Shown piece after piece: positions 5,713 through 6,892 of a stretch of 6,892 bases of DNA. Position 1 is the first letter of the stretch, and each line of letters opens with the position of its first letter. The stretch spans positions 1 through 6,892 of the forward strand of contig JAJFGM010000741.1 of NCBI GenBank assembly GCA_021776145.1, written 5' to 3'. A program made the position numbers and the translations under genes. A model generated the notes under the pieces. It had not been told where the DNA came from, made no database searches, and worked only from the letters and a program-made list of their open reading frames with translations. Origin of the DNA: Kiloniellaceae bacterium. GTDB taxonomy: Bacteria; Pseudomonadota; Alphaproteobacteria; Kiloniellales; Kiloniellaceae.

Positions 5713-6519
5713 CTATAGACCGAGGACATCGCGCATGCCGTAGAGCCCGGGGGGGCGGCCGCGCGTCCACAGGGCTGCCTTCAAGGCGCCACGGGCAAAG
5801 ACATCACGCGTGGTGGCCTTGTGAGTCAATTCGACACGTTCGCCGGGCCCTGCGAAGATGACGCTATGGTCGCCCGCCACGTCGCCGCCGCGCAGGGTGG
5901 CGAAGCCGATATCGCCAGGCCGGCGCGCACCTGTGAAACCGTCCCGCGTGCGCTGCGAAACCCTGTCCAACTCCACCCCCCGACCGGCCGCCGCGGCGCG
6001 GCCGAGCAGCAGGGCGGTGCCGGACGGCGCATCGACCTTTTGGCGGTGGTGCATTTCCAGAACTTCGATGTCGTAGTCCTCGTCCAGCGCCGCGGCCGCC
6101 TGCTCAACCAGCATCGCGAGGAGATTGACGCCGAGGCTCATGTTGGCGGCCTGCACGATGGCTGTCCGAGCACCCGCCGCCTCGACCGCGGCTTGCTGCG
6201 CGGCATCCAGTCCCGTGGTCCCCGCGACCAGCGCCACACCCTTGGCCGCCGCCAACTCGGAGTGGCGGACCGTCGCCGCCGGAAGGGTGAAATCGATGAC
6301 AGCATCGGACTTGCCGAACAGCTCGGCCGGATCGGCCCCGACCGTCAGGCCGAGGCGCCCAAGACCGGCCAGCTCACCGAGATCGGCGCCCAGGTTTGGA
6401 CTGCCCGCGGGTTCGGTTCCGCCGGCAAGCTCGCAAGCTTCATCATTGACAATGTTGGCAAGGTTCAGCCGCCCCATGCGCCCCGCGCAGCCGACCACGC
6501 CGATGCGGTATTTTTCCAT
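5713..6519 (-). CDS. dapB: 4-hydroxy-tetrahydrodipicolinate reductase
   Basis: Cytosolic enzyme that uses NAD(P)H to reduce 4-hydroxy-tetrahydrodipicolinate to tetrahydrodipicolinate in the diaminopimelate/lysine pathway, supplying peptidoglycan and protein synthesis. The 268 residues match the usual length. The Rossmann motif GCAGRMG is at 10-16, with VAGTTG at 98-103. The catalytic region EMHHRQKVDAPSGTA spans 155-169, with His157/His158 and Lys161 in the expected acid/base and substrate positions and the DAPSGTA substrate loop. RGGDVAGDH is at 210-218, and the C-terminal LYGMRDVLGL is typical. The start at 6519 is fixed by AGGGAG (6526-6531 on the minus strand) six bases upstream and by the N-terminus MEKYRIGVVG. 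The open frame continues upstream to 6687, but that part overlaps the divergent oxygenase gene and has no family content. All key residues are intact. Confidence 0.97.
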   Translation of the reverse strand: MEKYRIGVVGCAGRMGRLNLANIVNDEACELAGGTEPAGSPNLGADLGELAGLGRLGLTVGADPAELFGKSDAVIDFTLPAATVRHSELAAAKGVALVAGTTGLDAAQQAAVEAAGARTAIVQAANMSLGVNLLAMLVEQAAAALDEDYDIEVLEMHHRQKVDAPSGTALLLGRAAAAGRGVELDRVSQRTRDGFTGARRPGDIGFATLRGGDVAGDHSVIFAGPGERVELTHKATTRDVFARGALKAALWTRGRPPGLYGMRDVLGL

Positions 6520-6551
6520 CTTCCACTCCCTTGTTCGCGGCCGGTTTAGCA

Positions 6552-6577
6552 CGGCTTGCCAAGCCGGCAAAGCCGGC
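6552..6577. repeat. Clustered short palindromes in the dapB/oxygenase divergent promoter region
   Basis: CGGCTT (6552-6557) and AAGCCG (6561-6566) form an inverted repeat with a 3-base gap, and AAGCCGGC occurs twice in tandem (6561-6568 and 6570-6577), one base apart. The placement between two divergent starts, in only 72 bp, would suit an operator, but GC-rich palindromes also arise by chance. No regulator is identified. Confidence 0.35.
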
Positions 6578-6591
6578 CCATCCTCGGCGCC

Positions 6592-6892
6592 ATGACGCGG
6601 CCGACGAAAAATTCCGAGGGTTTTATCGACCTCTGGCCGACAACGCTGCTCGAGCGCAGGCTGCCCGGCCATGCCGCCGCGAATCAAGAACTTCTGCGCT
6701 TGATCACCGAGATGGAGCGGACGTCTCCCGATCTAACGACGCAGTATCTCGACGGCAATTTTCTGGTCGTCGACAATCCGGCGGTGACCTGGCTGCGGAC
6801 CTGCGTCAACCAGACGCTTGTCGACTATCTGCGGCGCGCCGGCCTCGACTACGAAGTAAAGTGGACACTGCAAGCCTGGCCCAACATCAATC
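6592..6892 (+). CDS. Putative 2OG-Fe(II) oxygenase family protein, N-terminal part (cut by window edge)
   Basis: One hundred residues are visible, translated by hand. The pattern FIDLWPTTLLERRLPGHAA, then DLTTQYLDGNFLV, PAVTWLRTCVNQTLVDYLRRAG and VKWTLQAWPNIN, matches what I remember of the bacterial family annotated as putative 2OG-Fe(II) oxygenase (TIGR02466-like), in which the W-x-N-x-N segment shortly precedes the first iron-binding His-x-Asp. The iron ligands themselves lie past the right edge, so activity cannot be judged, and the substrate is unknown. The ATG at 6592 has no Shine-Dalgarno; the mRNA could be leaderless or the start could differ (an in-frame TTG at 6556 exists). The gene is divergent from dapB with 72 bp between the starts. 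Confidence 0.75.
   Translation, partial: MTRPTKNSEGFIDLWPTTLLERRLPGHAAANQELLRLITEMERTSPDLTTQYLDGNFLVVDNPAVTWLRTCVNQTLVDYLRRAGLDYEVKWTLQAWPNIN

Noticed and set aside
6520..6687. A 56-residue N-terminal extension of DapB
   Set aside because: DapB proteins start at the Rossmann strand, the Shine-Dalgarno sits just before 6519, and the extension overlaps the divergent oxygenase gene.
1..6892. A new defence, mobile or biosynthetic system
   Set aside because: Every well-supported gene belongs to a common chromosomal family, with no transposase, integrase, nuclease/helicase cluster, toxin-antitoxin pair or repeat-spacer array.

Overview
The window looks like chromosomal core DNA of a GC-rich alphaproteobacterium, possibly Rhodospirillales-like. 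That placement is inferred from gene content, high GC and the style of the proteins (adenosine-kinase-type PfkB protein, EI24 membrane protein, bactofilin, DUF2244 protein, 2OG-Fe(II) oxygenase family protein). No rRNA or other phylogenetic marker is present to confirm it. I see no transposase, phage gene, CRISPR array or tRNA.

Layout from left to right. On the minus strand lie the N-terminal half of the translational GTPase TypA/BipA (cut by the left edge) and, upstream of it, a PfkB-family kinase, probably adenosine kinase; the two may be co-transcribed. A 268-bp divergent intergenic region follows. Three plus-strand genes come next: an EI24-family multi-pass membrane protein, a bactofilin, and a small lipoprotein only 21 bp behind the bactofilin. 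These three could form an envelope-related transcription unit. The lipoprotein gene converges on nth (endonuclease III, minus strand). Divergent from nth, across a short gap, is a DUF2244 membrane protein (plus), which probably starts at TTG. It converges on dapB (4-hydroxy-tetrahydrodipicolinate reductase, minus). At the right edge, divergent from dapB, begins a putative 2OG-Fe(II) oxygenase family gene that is cut by the window end.

The genes are mostly unrelated housekeeping functions: translation and stress GTPase, purine salvage, cell-envelope or cytoskeleton structure, base-excision repair, and lysine/diaminopimelate synthesis. I did not find a convincing new multi-gene system. The most notable structure is a 64-bp imperfect palindrome (5610-5673) that overlaps the 3' end of the DUF2244 gene. 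It encodes that protein's last 14 residues and its stop codon, and looks like a REP-type intergenic palindrome that has extended into a gene. The bactofilin/lipoprotein/EI24 cluster is a weaker second point of interest.
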